The notes: generated by a model not told the origin, from the sequence alone. A stretch of DNA of 64,000 nucleotides from Bacillus spongiae (GCF_037120725.1 NZ_JBBAXC010000018.1:33943-97942); one strand, 5' to 3'; positions 1-8,569 are shown, counted from the stretch's first letter. Program-made: numbers and translations.

Positions 1-1
1 T

Positions 2-142
2 ATTGCTCCAGTTGGAATAGTATTCGCATCCTTGATAAAAAACTATTGGTTAATTATATCTAATACTCTTATGTTGTTTAGTTTTTTTATTCTGATGTTT
101 ATTGGCTATTATGTAGGTTACATAACTGATGGGAAACCATAA
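2..142 (+). CDS. C-terminal end of a membrane protein (cut by window start)
   Basis: An open frame enters from the left edge and ends at TAA (140-142), giving 46 residues. Two hydrophobic stretches separated by a short polar turn are visible, the second ending in a polar tail (YITDGKP), so this is probably the last transmembrane segments of an integral membrane protein. The family cannot be told from this fragment, and it could also be a small hydrophobic ORF that merely lacks an internal stop. Confidence 0.45.
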   Translation: MAPVGIVFASLIKNYWLIISNTLMLFSFFILMFIGYYVGYITDGKP

Positions 143-637
143 TACTTAAGTGAAATCGAGTCTTAAACATTAGGGGCTTGAAGACTTTACCCTTTTAAGA
201 TTATCTCAAATTCAGACCTTTGGCAGCCGGGCGCTAATTTAGAATAAGAATCAGCGTTCTTTTTTGTGTTTGAAAGAGAATTAATGAAATAAAGGTATAG
301 GAATATAAGTTACAATCAAATTGGATTATGAATACAAAAATCGGGCACAAGAGTTGACGTTCAAAACGAAGACTAGATCTCCCCTTATTAAAGCAATGGC
401 CAGGATTTTAAATAAATATTTGAACACCAGCTGTTGCACTTTACTCAATGCTTACATTGAAAAAATTTAAAAGAGTTGAGAAGCTTAGGGAAGAATTGAA
501 AAAAATAAATAAACGCCAAGCACCTGAAGGTCTACAAAAAATTTAAATGATTTACTTTTTTCTATTAAAGCAGTTTTATCTTGAAGACTGTTAGTAATCT
601 CTATTAAGAATGTCTCGAATTCAAGTTAGGTGAAAAA
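143..637 (+). other. Intergenic stretch with one repeat and a possible gene remnant
   Basis: No intact gene is seen. At 311-469 a 53-codon frame without a good start reads like real protein (VTIKLDYEYKNRAQELTF and onward). It is overlapped by another frame, ending at 545, that reads KKFKRVEKLREELKKINKR. Together they may be a frameshifted remnant, but neither has a ribosome binding site and no family was recognised. A dispersed-repeat-like hairpin sits at 229-268. Confidence 0.3.
229..268 (+). repeat. Diverged copy of a short GC-rich repeat
   Basis: The sequence begins CCGGGCGCTAATTTAGAATA and continues to AGCGTTCTTTTTTGTG. It shares the layout GGGCGC-TTATTT-ATAGCG-T-rich tail with the two closely related copies at 8292-8330 and 9510-9548, but is more diverged. 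The GCGCT/AGCG arms can pair and are followed by a T-run, so it may also act as a terminator. Confidence 0.35.
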
Positions 638-802
638 ATGAATTTAGGTTTGAGAATAACATTAAGTATAATCGGTCTAATCTTATGTATAGCAGCGATA
701 GATTACTTTTTTCCACAGGGAGTAATCAAATATATATTAATTGGCTTTACAACAGCTTTATTTTTGTTCCTAAATAATGCAAAAATCATGAAGAGAAAAT
801 AG
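638..802 (+). CDS. Small membrane protein, 54 aa
   Basis: This ORF starts at ATG 638 and stops at TAG 800-802. It encodes 54 residues with two hydrophobic segments (about residues 5-21 and 28-45) separated by DYFFPQG, and ends in a basic tail KIMKRK. This is the usual look of a small two-helix Bacillus membrane protein. The ribosome binding site (AGTTAGGTG) is only moderate. No family was recognised and no function can be given. Confidence 0.5.
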   Translation: MNLGLRITLSIIGLILCIAAIDYFFPQGVIKYILIGFTTALFLFLNNAKIMKRK

Positions 803-960
803 TGTGGATTTAGGTTAACATATTAATAATTGGTTATTTAAGAGATATTTTTCATATTAAAAGAATCGTAATTTTTTGGCACATTTCTTGAATATAATAC
901 GGTGGTAATGTTTTTCACCTATCCTTCATTAGCCCATAAACTAAAAGTGGGGTGATGAAT

Positions 961-1773
961 GTGTTAATACAGAATCAAATGGACGAAGCTGTGTATCACC
1001 AAAAATATTTTCGTCCATCTAGTTTACCAGCTTTGAATTTGAGATTTGAAACTTCAGAGTTCTTCAATCCTTATTATGAAAAAACTCAAGACCAAATCCA
1101 GGTGCCTACAGAGCTGACAAAAAACCCTGAAGATACTCTTGTCAATTATTTTAGCATTTTGCGTGAAGCCGAAAACATGGGAGGACGTCATTGCGGAACG
1201 GTTGGTTTTGCTCGAATTCCTTTTCCACTTGCCTACAATTTTTTATCTGAGGAGTATCAAAAAGAATTAAGCTATGAAGACTATTTAAATTCGTTTGCTG
1301 GGGTTGGGCATACGAGTTTGATCAAGCTTTGTCGGGTGCCAGATGGAATAAGAGGATTACGTTTTTTTTATGAAATTGAAACAATTGAAGGATTTAAGGA
1401 CAAGAGAGCGGAGTATTTTGGTTATTCTTACGGATTTATTCAGCTTGATCAAGAGCAAAAAGGTTATCGTATTTCAGATGTGCAGCAGTTTCCTGAGGAT
1501 TTTTTATGCGCACCTTACCACCTCTGGCAACATAACGCGGAAGCAGTTGTCGATGTGAAATATGGGAATTGGTGCAAGTTAATTCAGAAAAGGTACCCAA
1601 CGACAAAAAATGGTTATGTTAAACATATTTATTTTCACGGTAACGATGGCGCTGATTATTATTTTATTTTTTTTACATTAACAAATGGGACTGACATAGA
1701 AATTGCTCAATATCGCAAAGTAGGTAATGAAAAGTGGAAACAGGTAAAATTGAACCCCGAAGAAGAATGTTAA
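961..1773 (+). CDS. Hypothetical protein, 270 aa
   Basis: This is a soluble protein of about 270 residues with no signal peptide or membrane segment. I could not assign it to a family. Visible features are a conserved-looking stretch MGGRHCGTVGFARIPFP and many aromatic residues in the C-terminal half, typical of beta-rich small-domain proteins. GTG 961 is preferred as the start because the extended Shine-Dalgarno sequence GTGGGGTGAT (about 947-956) is then spaced correctly; the ATG at 955 and GTG at 952 overlap it. The gene stands alone, with small or reversed genes around it. Confidence 0.75.
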   Translation: MLIQNQMDEAVYHQKYFRPSSLPALNLRFETSEFFNPYYEKTQDQIQVPTELTKNPEDTLVNYFSILREAENMGGRHCGTVGFARIPFPLAYNFLSEEYQKELSYEDYLNSFAGVGHTSLIKLCRVPDGIRGLRFFYEIETIEGFKDKRAEYFGYSYGFIQLDQEQKGYRISDVQQFPEDFLCAPYHLWQHNAEAVVDVKYGNWCKLIQKRYPTTKNGYVKHIYFHGNDGADYYFIFFTLTNGTDIEIAQYRKVGNEKWKQVKLNPEEEC

Positions 1774-1995
1774 AAGGAAGAAGTGGCTGGATAAAGTAAT
1801 ACATTTCTTGTGTTCACGGGGTACTTCGTTTAAACAGGAGCAAAAGCAAATGACTATTACTTATATTATCTTGAGAGTAAGTCCTCTGTTAATGGGCACA
1901 ACAATGAAATGCTGATGGGAACTTCCTTAATGAGGAAGTTCCCATTTCCTTATTCACTACTATGATCTATAAGTAATATTCAAAAGAAAAAGCCT

Positions 1996-2349
1996 TTATT
2001 CTAATTCCTGAAATAACCCAACCCTATTTCCATCTGGGTCTTTAAATGAACACCAAGCTACAGGTACGCCCTCGCGAGTATTGACTTCTTCAATCTTTAA
2101 ATTCAATGCATTTATCAAACGTTTACGCTCCAAATTGATGTCTTCAACACCTAGTCTTAACGGACCGTTATCCTTTGTGGGCAACCCTTTTGCTACTTGC
2201 AGCCAAGCTCCTTTTACAATTTCCCATTCAGCAAAATTTTCATGTGGAATGAAGTCTGGTTCCCGATTAAATAATATCTCATACCATTTTATCCCTTGTT
2301 CATAATTCTGAACGAGAACCTGGAATGTTACGCCTGTATGTTTTTTCAT
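1996..2349 (-). CDS. VOC-family (glyoxalase/bleomycin-resistance-like) protein, 117 aa
   Basis: This is a single vicinal-oxygen-chelate domain. It opens with a first strand and helix (TFQVLVQNYEQGIKWYEILF) and ends with the family signature DPDGNRVGLFQELE. Such proteins bind metal-coordinated small molecules or sequester drugs, and the substrate cannot be predicted. It has a strong AAGGAGG ribosome binding site. It lies 26 bp downstream of the AraC-type gene on the same strand, so the two probably form an operon with the regulator first. Confidence 0.85.
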   Translation of the reverse strand: MKKHTGVTFQVLVQNYEQGIKWYEILFNREPDFIPHENFAEWEIVKGAWLQVAKGLPTKDNGPLRLGVEDINLERKRLINALNLKIEEVNTREGVPVAWCSFKDPDGNRVGLFQELE

Positions 2350-2375
2350 TTTAACTCCTCCTTATTTCTTTCTGA

Positions 2376-3182
2376 TTACATTTTATCGGGGAGTTGAAAG
2401 GTTGTATTGTAAAAATCGGACACATTAATTGAAGAAGGTTTTCTTCCTATTCGCCTCTTAAAATCTTTTATCATGTGTGATTGATCATAATATTCATCTG
2501 CCAAAAATTCAGCAGGGAGCTTATATAACCAATCTGCCAAAACAGTTTGAAACCGTATAACTTGGCTAAATTTTTTAGGACTTAACCCTATACGCTCTTC
2601 AAAAAGACGATTCATCCTTCTTTGTCCAATGACTTCTTTTTTGCTTAATTCTTCAATTGAATAATTACCGCGCCCTGTAACAATTTGATAAAGTATATTA
2701 TTAAGAAGGGAATTTTGATGCAGAAGCTTCCCTTTCTTGATAGCCTGTGTAAACACTTCGTCACAAGCAACAATCATATTATTTATATTTTTTGCTTGGT
2801 AAAGTTCATGATGAAGATTTTTAATTGCAGGTGAGATTAATTGGTTTAAATCCACAGCATTTTCAGCAGTGTCTTTTGCCCTTTCACTAATAAAATAAGC
2901 AGAGCTTCCAGTGTAAAAGCGTATTCCAAATGTAATTTTTCCAGGATTGTATTGTTCAGTTATTTTGAATGGACTTTCAAAAATGCCAAAATATTTTATT
3001 GAACTGGTTTGGTTTATTTTATCGTATTCATATAAAATATCTGTGCAGCCATCAGGAATGATTTCATATGTATATTCTGTAATTTGTTCCTCATAAGGAG
3101 TGGCACTCCAATAACAATAAATATAGGGATGAAGTGATGGTGTAGGTTTGTATTCCTTATATTTAGTATATGGACTTGGCAT
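2376..3182 (-). CDS. AraC-family transcriptional regulator, 268 aa
   Basis: The C-terminal ~100 residues carry an AraC/XylS double helix-turn-helix: ISIEELSKKEVIGQRRMNRLF-type first helix pair, then FADEYYDQSHMIKDFKRRIG-type second motif, with the typical GLSPKKFSQVIRFQ linker. The N-terminal half (YKPTPSLHPYIYCYW, IPDGCTDILYEY) matches the sensor-domain type (DUF6597-like) found in many Bacillus AraC proteins. The start at ATG 3182 has a poor ribosome binding site, so the true start could be elsewhere. It probably controls itself and the downstream VOC gene. Confidence 0.85.
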   Translation of the reverse strand: MPSPYTKYKEYKPTPSLHPYIYCYWSATPYEEQITEYTYEIIPDGCTDILYEYDKINQTSSIKYFGIFESPFKITEQYNPGKITFGIRFYTGSSAYFISERAKDTAENAVDLNQLISPAIKNLHHELYQAKNINNMIVACDEVFTQAIKKGKLLHQNSLLNNILYQIVTGRGNYSIEELSKKEVIGQRRMNRLFEERIGLSPKKFSQVIRFQTVLADWLYKLPAEFLADEYYDQSHMIKDFKRRIGRKPSSINVSDFYNTTFQLPDKM

Positions 3183-3583
3183 AATTGTTGGCTGAAATAA
3201 ATCAAAGCGAGTAATTTAAAACACCCTCTAACGGTCATTTTCTCTATCAGTATATTCAAGTAACTAGGTTGATTCTCCTTCTTAATAAATGTTGAATTTT
3301 GGAGGATTTATATTACAAGCCATAGAGATATATTAATAGAAGAATCTTAAAGTTTTGTTCAGAAATCGGGGGCTTATCCAGTACAGGATGAGCTTTTTTG
3401 TTAAAAGTCTTTACTTAGTAAGCTATTGGATTTTGAAAGATTAGTATTCAGTTAACGGGTAGGATAGGGGTATATAAACAGTTTAATCTCAGAAAACAGA
3501 GATGGACATTTTGAAGGCCATTTAAATGAGCAATTAAAATGGGTTTGATTTATTACCATAAATAGGGTATGATAATAAATATT

Positions 3584-3610
3584 AAGCTATCTTGTTTTGC
3601 AAGGTAGCTT
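3584..3610 (+). promoter_or_regulatory. Leader hairpin upstream of padR-like gene
   Basis: The arms AAGCTATCTTG and CAAGGTAGCTT pair over 11 positions with one G-T wobble, leaving a five-base loop. Only a short T-rich stretch follows, so it could be a weak terminator or a leader structure for the PadR operon about 50 bp downstream. Confidence 0.4.
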
Positions 3611-3627
3611 TATTTAGAAAAGGTATC

Positions 3628-3638
3628 TTGTATTACAA
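3628..3638 (+). promoter_or_regulatory. Candidate PadR operator
   Basis: TTGTATTACAA is an odd-length palindrome (arms TTGTA/TACAA) placed 24 bases before the PadR start codon, where autoregulatory PadR operators usually lie. Its role is inferred from position and symmetry. Confidence 0.4.
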
Positions 3639-3661
3639 TATAGCGATAAGGATGAAAAATA

Positions 3662-4000
3662 ATGTCTTTGAGAAGTCAATTATTAAAAGGAATTTTAGAG
3701 GGATGCATTTTATCAATCATTGATATAGAAACGATTTATGGTTATGAATTATCACAAAAACTTCAACAATTTGGCCTAAATGGCGTTAGTGAAGGATCTA
3801 TTTATCCAATTTTGCTTCGTCTTCAAAAGGAGGGATTAATTAAAGGTGAAATGCGAGCTTCCCCGTCAGGACCTAAACGAAAATACTACCAACTTACCAA
3901 TATGGGGGAAAAAGCATTATTTGAGATTCAAGAAGAATGGAAAAATATTCAGAAACCTGTTGATAAATTATTGAATAGGGGTGTTGGTGATGAACGCTAA
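3662..4000 (+). CDS. PadR-family transcriptional regulator, 112 aa
   Basis: The protein is a short PadR winged-helix repressor. The N-terminal domain reads LLKGILEGCILSIIDIETIYGYELSQKL, with the typical recognition region SEGSIYPILLRLQKEGLIKGE and wing SGPKRKYYQLTNMG. A short C-terminal helix would give dimerisation. It overlaps the next gene by 11 bp, the standard pairing of a short PadR protein with a DUF1129-type membrane protein. A palindrome at 3628-3638 suggests autoregulation. The effector is unknown; cell-envelope stress or drugs are common for this class. Confidence 0.9.
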   Translation: MSLRSQLLKGILEGCILSIIDIETIYGYELSQKLQQFGLNGVSEGSIYPILLRLQKEGLIKGEMRASPSGPKRKYYQLTNMGEKALFEIQEEWKNIQKPVDKLLNRGVGDER

Positions 4001-4667
4001 AGAGCTAATTCAATTAAATAACAAAAAACGTAAAGTACTTACAAAAGAAAATGAAGAGTATTATGACAAAATGTTAGTCTATATTCGAACAAGTATAGTC
4101 ATTTCGGAACAACAATCAGAAGAATTATTAATGGAACTTTTAGATCATATAATCGATGCACAGAATGAAGGAAAACGTGCAGAAGATGTGTTTGGAAAGA
4201 ATCCCTCAGCTTATTGTGATGAAATGATCAAACAGTTACCTAAAGAACCATGGAATAGTACATCATTTTTTATAGGCTTTTTGTTGCTTAGGCTAGCAGG
4301 GTTGTTAGCTGTAGTAAATGGAATAGGAGATATTATTATCCACTATCTTAAAGGTAGCGATCAGACAGTTTATATAGGAACAATATTTGTTACTTTTTTA
4401 GTTCTTGCTGCTATTATTTTTCTCGACATTTTATTGATTTTCAAATGGCTGCAACTTTCTGTTTACAAAGTTTCAAATAAAGTTAAAGATTTTTTCTTAA
4501 TTTTTTTGATTGTGACTATCTCACTTCTAATTATGATGTTTCTAACAAAAATAATTCCTCCCTTCGGATATGCAATTGAAATGGGAGGTTTCGTATACCT
4601 AATAGTTGGTGTAGCAATACTTATCACTTCAAAATGGCTAGATCGCAAATATCATTTCACAAAATAA
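3990..4667 (+). CDS. DUF1129-type integral membrane protein, 225 aa
   Basis: The soluble N-terminal ~85 residues (EENEEYYDKMLVYIRTS, SEELLMELLDHIIDAQNEGK) are followed by four to six hydrophobic segments from about residue 92 to 215. This arrangement matches DUF1129 proteins co-transcribed with PadR regulators. ATG 3990 is chosen because AGGGGTG (3977-3983) then has six-base spacing. The start lies inside the end of the PadR gene, suggesting translational coupling. The protein sits in the cytoplasmic membrane; its biochemical role is not known. Confidence 0.8.
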   Translation: MNAKELIQLNNKKRKVLTKENEEYYDKMLVYIRTSIVISEQQSEELLMELLDHIIDAQNEGKRAEDVFGKNPSAYCDEMIKQLPKEPWNSTSFFIGFLLLRLAGLLAVVNGIGDIIIHYLKGSDQTVYIGTIFVTFLVLAAIIFLDILLIFKWLQLSVYKVSNKVKDFFLIFLIVTISLLIMMFLTKIIPPFGYAIEMGGFVYLIVGVAILITSKWLDRKYHFTK

Positions 4668-4692
4668 TGTTTAAAGAATAGAAAGGATTTAG

Positions 4693-4883
4693 TGTTTTAT
4701 TTCACCTGAGAATTTATTAAAGCTTATACGGGAGAGTGAAATAAAAACAACTGCTGATTCTTTATATTGTCTTACTTTCAAGAAGGACTCATAAAGATAG
4801 TTGAGGAATATACTTATAGAGATTATCGAAGTGAAAAAGGTAAAATTGAACTTTATAACATTGACCAAATGATGAAAGAGTAA
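4693..4883 (+). pseudogene. Possible frameshifted gene remnant
   Basis: A frame from 4693 to a stop at 4792 reads FISPENLLKLIRESEIKTT and onward. A second frame overlapping it, with a stop at 4881-4883, reads YFQEGLIKIVEEYTYRDY followed by NIDQMMKE. Both have a protein-like composition and the switch is consistent with one indel. There is no usable start codon, so this would be the tail of a decayed gene. I did not recognise the family. The rest of 4884-5141 shows nothing. Confidence 0.3.
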
Positions 4884-5141
4884 TATCTTATTCTGTTCAC
4901 AAAGGGTTAGAGGAAAAGAAAAATACATGTTATTTTTAATTTTACGGCCAAAGAGCGCAATTCCGAAACAAGGATTAGCCATTTATATAAAGAACGGTAA
5001 CCGAAAATTCAATTATTGTAACTAGTATAGAGGGAGATTAGTCCTACAGGTATAATTTCTTCCAATGAATAATAAAAAACAACAAATTGTGGTAAGACAT
5101 CAATATTATAAAATAAAGTTGATCTAAGGAGGAATTGAACG

Positions 5142-5504
5142 ATGACTTCAGAAAGCCATGTTCTTACGCAAAGTCAAATAGCAGAGTTATTTTCTAATGG
5201 TAATTTTGAGCCTACTTTTCCATTCCTAGCAAAAATAATTGAATGGAATATCGTAGGTGACAAAACCCTAGTAGGTAGGGAAGCGGTAATAGAAGAATGC
5301 AAGCAAACCTCAAATTATTTCAAAACTATAACTACTAAATTCACTACATTGAATGTAATTTCCGAAAAAAATTGCGTGGCAGTAAATGGAACAGCTGAAT
5401 TTATTCGCAATGGTGAACAATTATCTTTTGTTTCAGCCTGTGATGTCTACATTTTTAATGATAAAAATGAACTGCAAAGAATTGATTCTTATTGTATCAA
5501 ATGA
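5142..5504 (+). CDS. SnoaL/NTF2-like protein, 120 aa
   Basis: The size and pattern match a single NTF2-fold (SnoaL-like) domain. There is an N-terminal helix with a polar pocket start (SQIAELFSNGNFEPTFPFL), then W-N-I-V-G-D and GREAVIEECKQTSNYFK, then beta strands ending in CDVYIFNDKNELQRIDSYCIK. Such proteins are small-molecule binders or isomerases of unpredictable substrate. The ribosome binding site AAGGAGG is strong. It stands alone with long non-coding flanks on both sides. Confidence 0.8.
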   Translation: MTSESHVLTQSQIAELFSNGNFEPTFPFLAKIIEWNIVGDKTLVGREAVIEECKQTSNYFKTITTKFTTLNVISEKNCVAVNGTAEFIRNGEQLSFVSACDVYIFNDKNELQRIDSYCIK

Positions 5505-6184
5505 GACGCTTTGCTTTCTCCTATCAAAAGTATTTGTTTAGGCTTATAAGGATGGAAGTTTCAGAAAGCTACATACAAATCTCTGTACAAAGATATTCTT
5601 CTTGATAAAACACTAGTATTCAAGGAATATCTCTAGTACTGTGATGTTTTCTTATATAGTCAGCAACTGGCTGGTTGTATTTTTATAGACTATTATTTAG
5701 GTGTAATTACTTTTGTTCCTCATTTTCTAAGCTATCTTACTTAACAATTTAAAAACCTTATATTTTATCAGGTAGTGTTAATAAATAAGTACTTACAATT
5801 TTATGGTAGTTGCAATATTAAAAAGTTCGATTTCACAATATGAAATCGAACTTTTTCGTTACCCTAAAAACTTCTTTTAACACCATGTATCGAGACTCCT
5901 ATCAACGTTTAACTCCACAAATCCCTAAAGTACTGTTAGAAACTTAATTTTTTTACTTTGCATTGACCAAATGAAGTTGCTTCTATTAAAGTGCGCAAAT
6001 CTAAACTAAAGATTTGTGTTCTTTTTATTAACAGACCATACTGTTGAGTTAGATTATGTGCAGAATTCGTTAACAGAAGTTACCTTATTGTTTTTTAAGG
6101 AAAATAAAATATCAAAAAATAATTGACATTAAACTAACTTCAAGGTTTAGGATATACATATGGTAATAAGTTCTTGAAAAGGAA
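5505..6184. other. Long intergenic region with two hairpins
   Basis: No gene was found in about 680 bases. It holds a strong hairpin at 5820-5856, listed separately. A weaker one has arms CAAATCT (5996-6002) and AGATTTG (6010-6016) followed by a T-rich stretch. Both may be terminators of lost genes. The rest is AT-rich without visible structure. Confidence 0.5.
5820..5856. terminator. Strong bidirectional terminator-like hairpin
   Basis: The arms AAAAGTTCGATTTCA and TGAAATCGAACTTTT pair perfectly over 15 bases around the loop CAATA, with A-run and T-run flanks. It lies more than 300 bp past the SnoaL-like gene, with no nearer gene to end. Confidence 0.65.
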
Positions 6185-6222
6185 ATGGCAGACAAATATT
6201 TCGTTGGGATGGCGGATTTATA

Positions 6223-7008
6223 ATGGTTTCTTGGGAGAAATTTGATGAAGGGATTGAATGGTACACAACCCATTTCGGATGGGAATGTCTTGATCAAGTT
6301 CAAACACCTGTCGGTAAAAAAGCATTTTTGAAAATGCCGAAAGAAGGAGTTATTACTTTAAAAGCGTTGGACTCCGATTGTGAACATCTTCAAAATGATG
6401 AAGAAGCAGAAGAAGGGAATTTTAAATTGTGCTTTGAGGTTGGTGATTTAAAGAGAACGGTAGATTATTTTAACCGGCACAATATTGAATATACTGAAGT
6501 AGTGCCACTAATCAATGGCATGAAGAGTCTTGATGTATTTGGTTTTGAGAATGCTAGGTTAACTTTATATGAAAATATTAAAGAAAAAGATTCGTTTCCA
6601 GATGCAAGAGTATTAGGGTTTGGTGAAGTGCATTCTAGCATTGGGGTTACTGACATCGGTAGGTCAGTCGATTGGTATACCACTCATTTAGGATTTTTGG
6701 AAGTCTCTGTAGGTCAAGAGCATGCTCATCTTCAGACAGAAGATGCATATGAAAAACATGTCCTTCATAATTCGTTTATGAATAATATCTTTCTTGAGAA
6801 AATAGATAGACAAGTAAAAGGAAATCCGTCTGTCCGTACATATTTTGATATCCGACCGGAAGATTTCGATGAAACATATCAAAGGTTACTAGACAAAAAA
6901 ATTGTACCATCTAAAATTGCTGGAAATCCGAAGGAGGGGTGGGGTGGATTTCATTTTTTCGATCCTGATGGAAATCGAATAAATGTATGGTCGTACCCTA
7001 TACTGTAA
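6223..7008 (+). CDS. Two-domain VOC-family protein, probably frameshifted at its 5' end
   Basis: Two vicinal-oxygen-chelate domains lie in tandem. The first begins FDEGIEWYTTHFGW and the second begins HSSIGVTDIGRSVDWYTTHLGF. The C-terminus has the family signature FDPDGNRINVWSYP. The ORF from ATG 6223 lacks a ribosome binding site and misses the first strand of domain one. That strand is present just upstream in another frame (ATG 6185, MADKYFVGMADL). Adding one base near 6219 would join them into a normal start. The gene is therefore either slightly broken or mis-sequenced. MerR- and GyrI-type genes follow on the same strand with short gaps, so it belongs to a small detoxification operon. 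Confidence 0.75.
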   Translation: MVSWEKFDEGIEWYTTHFGWECLDQVQTPVGKKAFLKMPKEGVITLKALDSDCEHLQNDEEAEEGNFKLCFEVGDLKRTVDYFNRHNIEYTEVVPLINGMKSLDVFGFENARLTLYENIKEKDSFPDARVLGFGEVHSSIGVTDIGRSVDWYTTHLGFLEVSVGQEHAHLQTEDAYEKHVLHNSFMNNIFLEKIDRQVKGNPSVRTYFDIRPEDFDETYQRLLDKKIVPSKIAGNPKEGWGGFHFFDPDGNRINVWSYPIL

Positions 7009-7026
7009 AAATGGAGAGTGACGATT

Positions 7027-7785
7027 GTGTTTATGACGATTCAACAATTCTCTCATAAGACTGGGATTCCTCCGAGTACATTGCGTTTTTATGATAAAAA
7101 AATGCTCCTCGTACCTGAAAGTAGATTTGAAAATGGTTATCGAGTTTATTCAGAGGACCAGCTATTTGAAGCTTTCATGATCAATTCATTGCGCAACGCA
7201 GATATTCAAATAGAAGATATTAAAACATTTTTATCAGCCACTGAGGAGTTAAAGAACAAACTCATTTGGAAGTGGAAAGATGATGTGAAATCTAAGATAT
7301 CAGCCTTAAAAATTGCAGAAAAGTACCTGGGAGGATTAACGCCTAAAGAGAACCATCTCCATTTAGTTCGCTGGGGTGAGCAGGTAAACTTTGTATGGAT
7401 TTCACATACAGTAGAGCGCAAACTAAAACCCTTTCATGAATTTATGGTAACAGATCGTGAATTATTAACCGAATCAGGATACAAGTTAGGCGCTGATTCA
7501 TTTGTCAGAATTATTGAGACAAAAGGGAAAAAAATGAAAGGGGAAGTAGGTTTTATAGTCGTTGGGGAACCTCCAAAAGTGAGCGATGATGCTGTTATGG
7601 AAACCATGGAACCCACTTTATTTGCTAGTATGGATTGCTTTACAGGTAATGAGTTCCTATGTTTCAGTTTCATTCAACTGATTAGGCAATACGGATTTAT
7701 ACCAACAGGCTCAAAAATCGAAAAGTATGAAACACCACAAAGCGAAACATTTCAATACCTAATACCTGTAATGAATTCCAATTAA
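7027..7785 (+). CDS. MerR-family transcriptional regulator with C-terminal effector domain, 252 aa
   Basis: The N-terminal helix-turn-helix is typical of MerR: MTIQQFSHKTGIPPSTLRFY, then NGYRVYSEDQLFEAFMINSLRNADIQIEDIKTFL. The C-terminal half (about residues 115-250) resembles a GyrI-like/BltR-type ligand-binding domain that recognises hydrophobic drugs. GTG 7027 is chosen because the GGAGAGTGA ribosome binding site at 7013-7021 is then correctly spaced. The gene is followed after 16 bp by a stand-alone GyrI-like protein and preceded by a VOC protein, supporting a drug-response operon. Confidence 0.85.
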   Translation: MFMTIQQFSHKTGIPPSTLRFYDKKMLLVPESRFENGYRVYSEDQLFEAFMINSLRNADIQIEDIKTFLSATEELKNKLIWKWKDDVKSKISALKIAEKYLGGLTPKENHLHLVRWGEQVNFVWISHTVERKLKPFHEFMVTDRELLTESGYKLGADSFVRIIETKGKKMKGEVGFIVVGEPPKVSDDAVMETMEPTLFASMDCFTGNEFLCFSFIQLIRQYGFIPTGSKIEKYETPQSETFQYLIPVMNSN

Positions 7786-7801
7786 TCAAGGAGGAGAAAG
7801 T

Positions 7802-8242
7802 ATGAAATTTAAAAAACTTGAAAGAACATTTAAACTTGTCGGAATGAAACATAAAGGGGAATTCAAAAACTATGGAAACGAAGTACCAATGAATGCTCAG
7901 AAATTTATGAGTAGGGTGGACGAAATATCAACCCACACTGGAACGGAAATTGCCCTATTTGAGCCTAAAAAGGGAGATGCTCATCTTGAAGGAGAGTATT
8001 ATGTAGGAATTATTGTGCCTGATTCTATTACAGAAACCCCTTCAGAAATGGAATATATTGAAGTAAAGGATGAATTTGTCGTAACGAGAGGGAGTATTAT
8101 GGAAGTTGGTAAACTTCATTCTAAATTAGGAGAATGGGCGAAAGAGCAAGGATATCATAATAAACAAGATTCATATATTATAGAAACTTATCATCCTGTA
8201 GAAAACGGAGAAGAAGTGGAAATCTATCTACCTATAAGATAG
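7802..8242 (+). CDS. GyrI-like small-molecule-binding protein, 146 aa
   Basis: The protein is a stand-alone GyrI-like (SOUL/AraC effector) domain. It opens KKLERTFKLVGMKHKGEF, contains EGEYYVGIIVPD and VTRGSIMEVGKLHSKLGEWAKEQGY, and ends with the family pattern YIIETYHPV-EVEIYLPI. Such proteins bind or hydrolyse hydrophobic toxins. The ribosome binding site AAGGAGGAG is strong. It is the last gene of the VOC-MerR-GyrI set. Confidence 0.85.
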   Translation: MKFKKLERTFKLVGMKHKGEFKNYGNEVPMNAQKFMSRVDEISTHTGTEIALFEPKKGDAHLEGEYYVGIIVPDSITETPSEMEYIEVKDEFVVTRGSIMEVGKLHSKLGEWAKEQGYHNKQDSYIIETYHPVENGEEVEIYLPIR

Positions 8243-8291
8243 ATACGAAAGAAACACTTTATTTATGGGAATACGTTAGATGCTTACTCAT

Positions 8292-8330
8292 CGATTGGGC
8301 GCGCTTATTTAATAGCGTGTCTATTCGTGC
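8292..8330 (+). repeat. 39-bp dispersed repeat, copy 1
   Basis: This 39-bp stretch starts CGATTGGGCGCGCTTATTTA and ends TGTCTATTCGTGC. It matches 9510-9548 at 35 of 39 positions by hand alignment. Both copies lie shortly after a coding sequence, in the same orientation. Confidence 0.7.
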
Positions 8331-8419
8331 GGTTATATTGTTAATAACGCAGTTTGTCATCTTCTTTCCTTGTATTGCGATCTCGTTTCTATGGTTCTGT
8401 TTGCCTTCAGCATATGGGA

Positions 8420-8448
8420 GCTTATCTGAAATAAGATAAGCGTTTTTT
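8420..8448 (+). terminator. Rho-independent terminator
   Basis: The arms GCTTATCT (8420-8427) and AGATAAGC (8434-8441) are followed by GTTTTTT. It lies 180 bp downstream of the GyrI-like gene and would end the VOC-MerR-GyrI operon. Confidence 0.65.
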
Positions 8449-8569
8449 AGTGGAAAAATGATTGAATGGAAGGTTTTGTTTTGAAATAATTGGTATAAAG
8501 CAATTGGGTAGTTATCAGAGTAAGAACTTTAGATATATGTTTACTAGATTTAGAAGTGAGGAGGTCTAT

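Larger units (their letters stand above)
3183..3661. other. Intergenic region between AraC and PadR genes
   Basis: No gene is seen in these 479 bases. A hairpin with arms GCTTATCC (3372-3379) and GGATGAGC (3385-3392) followed by six T residues looks like a plus-strand terminator, but no plus-strand gene precedes it. A second hairpin (3584-3610) and a PadR-type palindrome lie just before the PadR gene and are listed separately. Confidence 0.5.
8243..8569. other. Intergenic region with a dispersed repeat and a terminator
   Basis: No gene is seen. It contains one copy of the 39-bp dispersed repeat (8292-8330) and a terminator hairpin (8420-8448). The only open frame here is an upstream extension of the lipoprotein gene that begins at 8570. 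Confidence 0.6.

Noticed and set aside
876..891. TTGGCAC-N5-TTGA, resembling a sigma-54 promoter before the gene at 961.
   Set aside because: The -12 element lacks the required GC (TTGA instead of TTGC) and no sigma-54 activator lies nearby. A TATAAT three bases on suggests an ordinary promoter instead.
8462..8569. N-terminal extension of the lipoprotein gene.
   Set aside because: The extension has no ribosome binding site and would bury the lipoprotein signal peptide. ATG 8570 behind GAGGAGG is the natural start.
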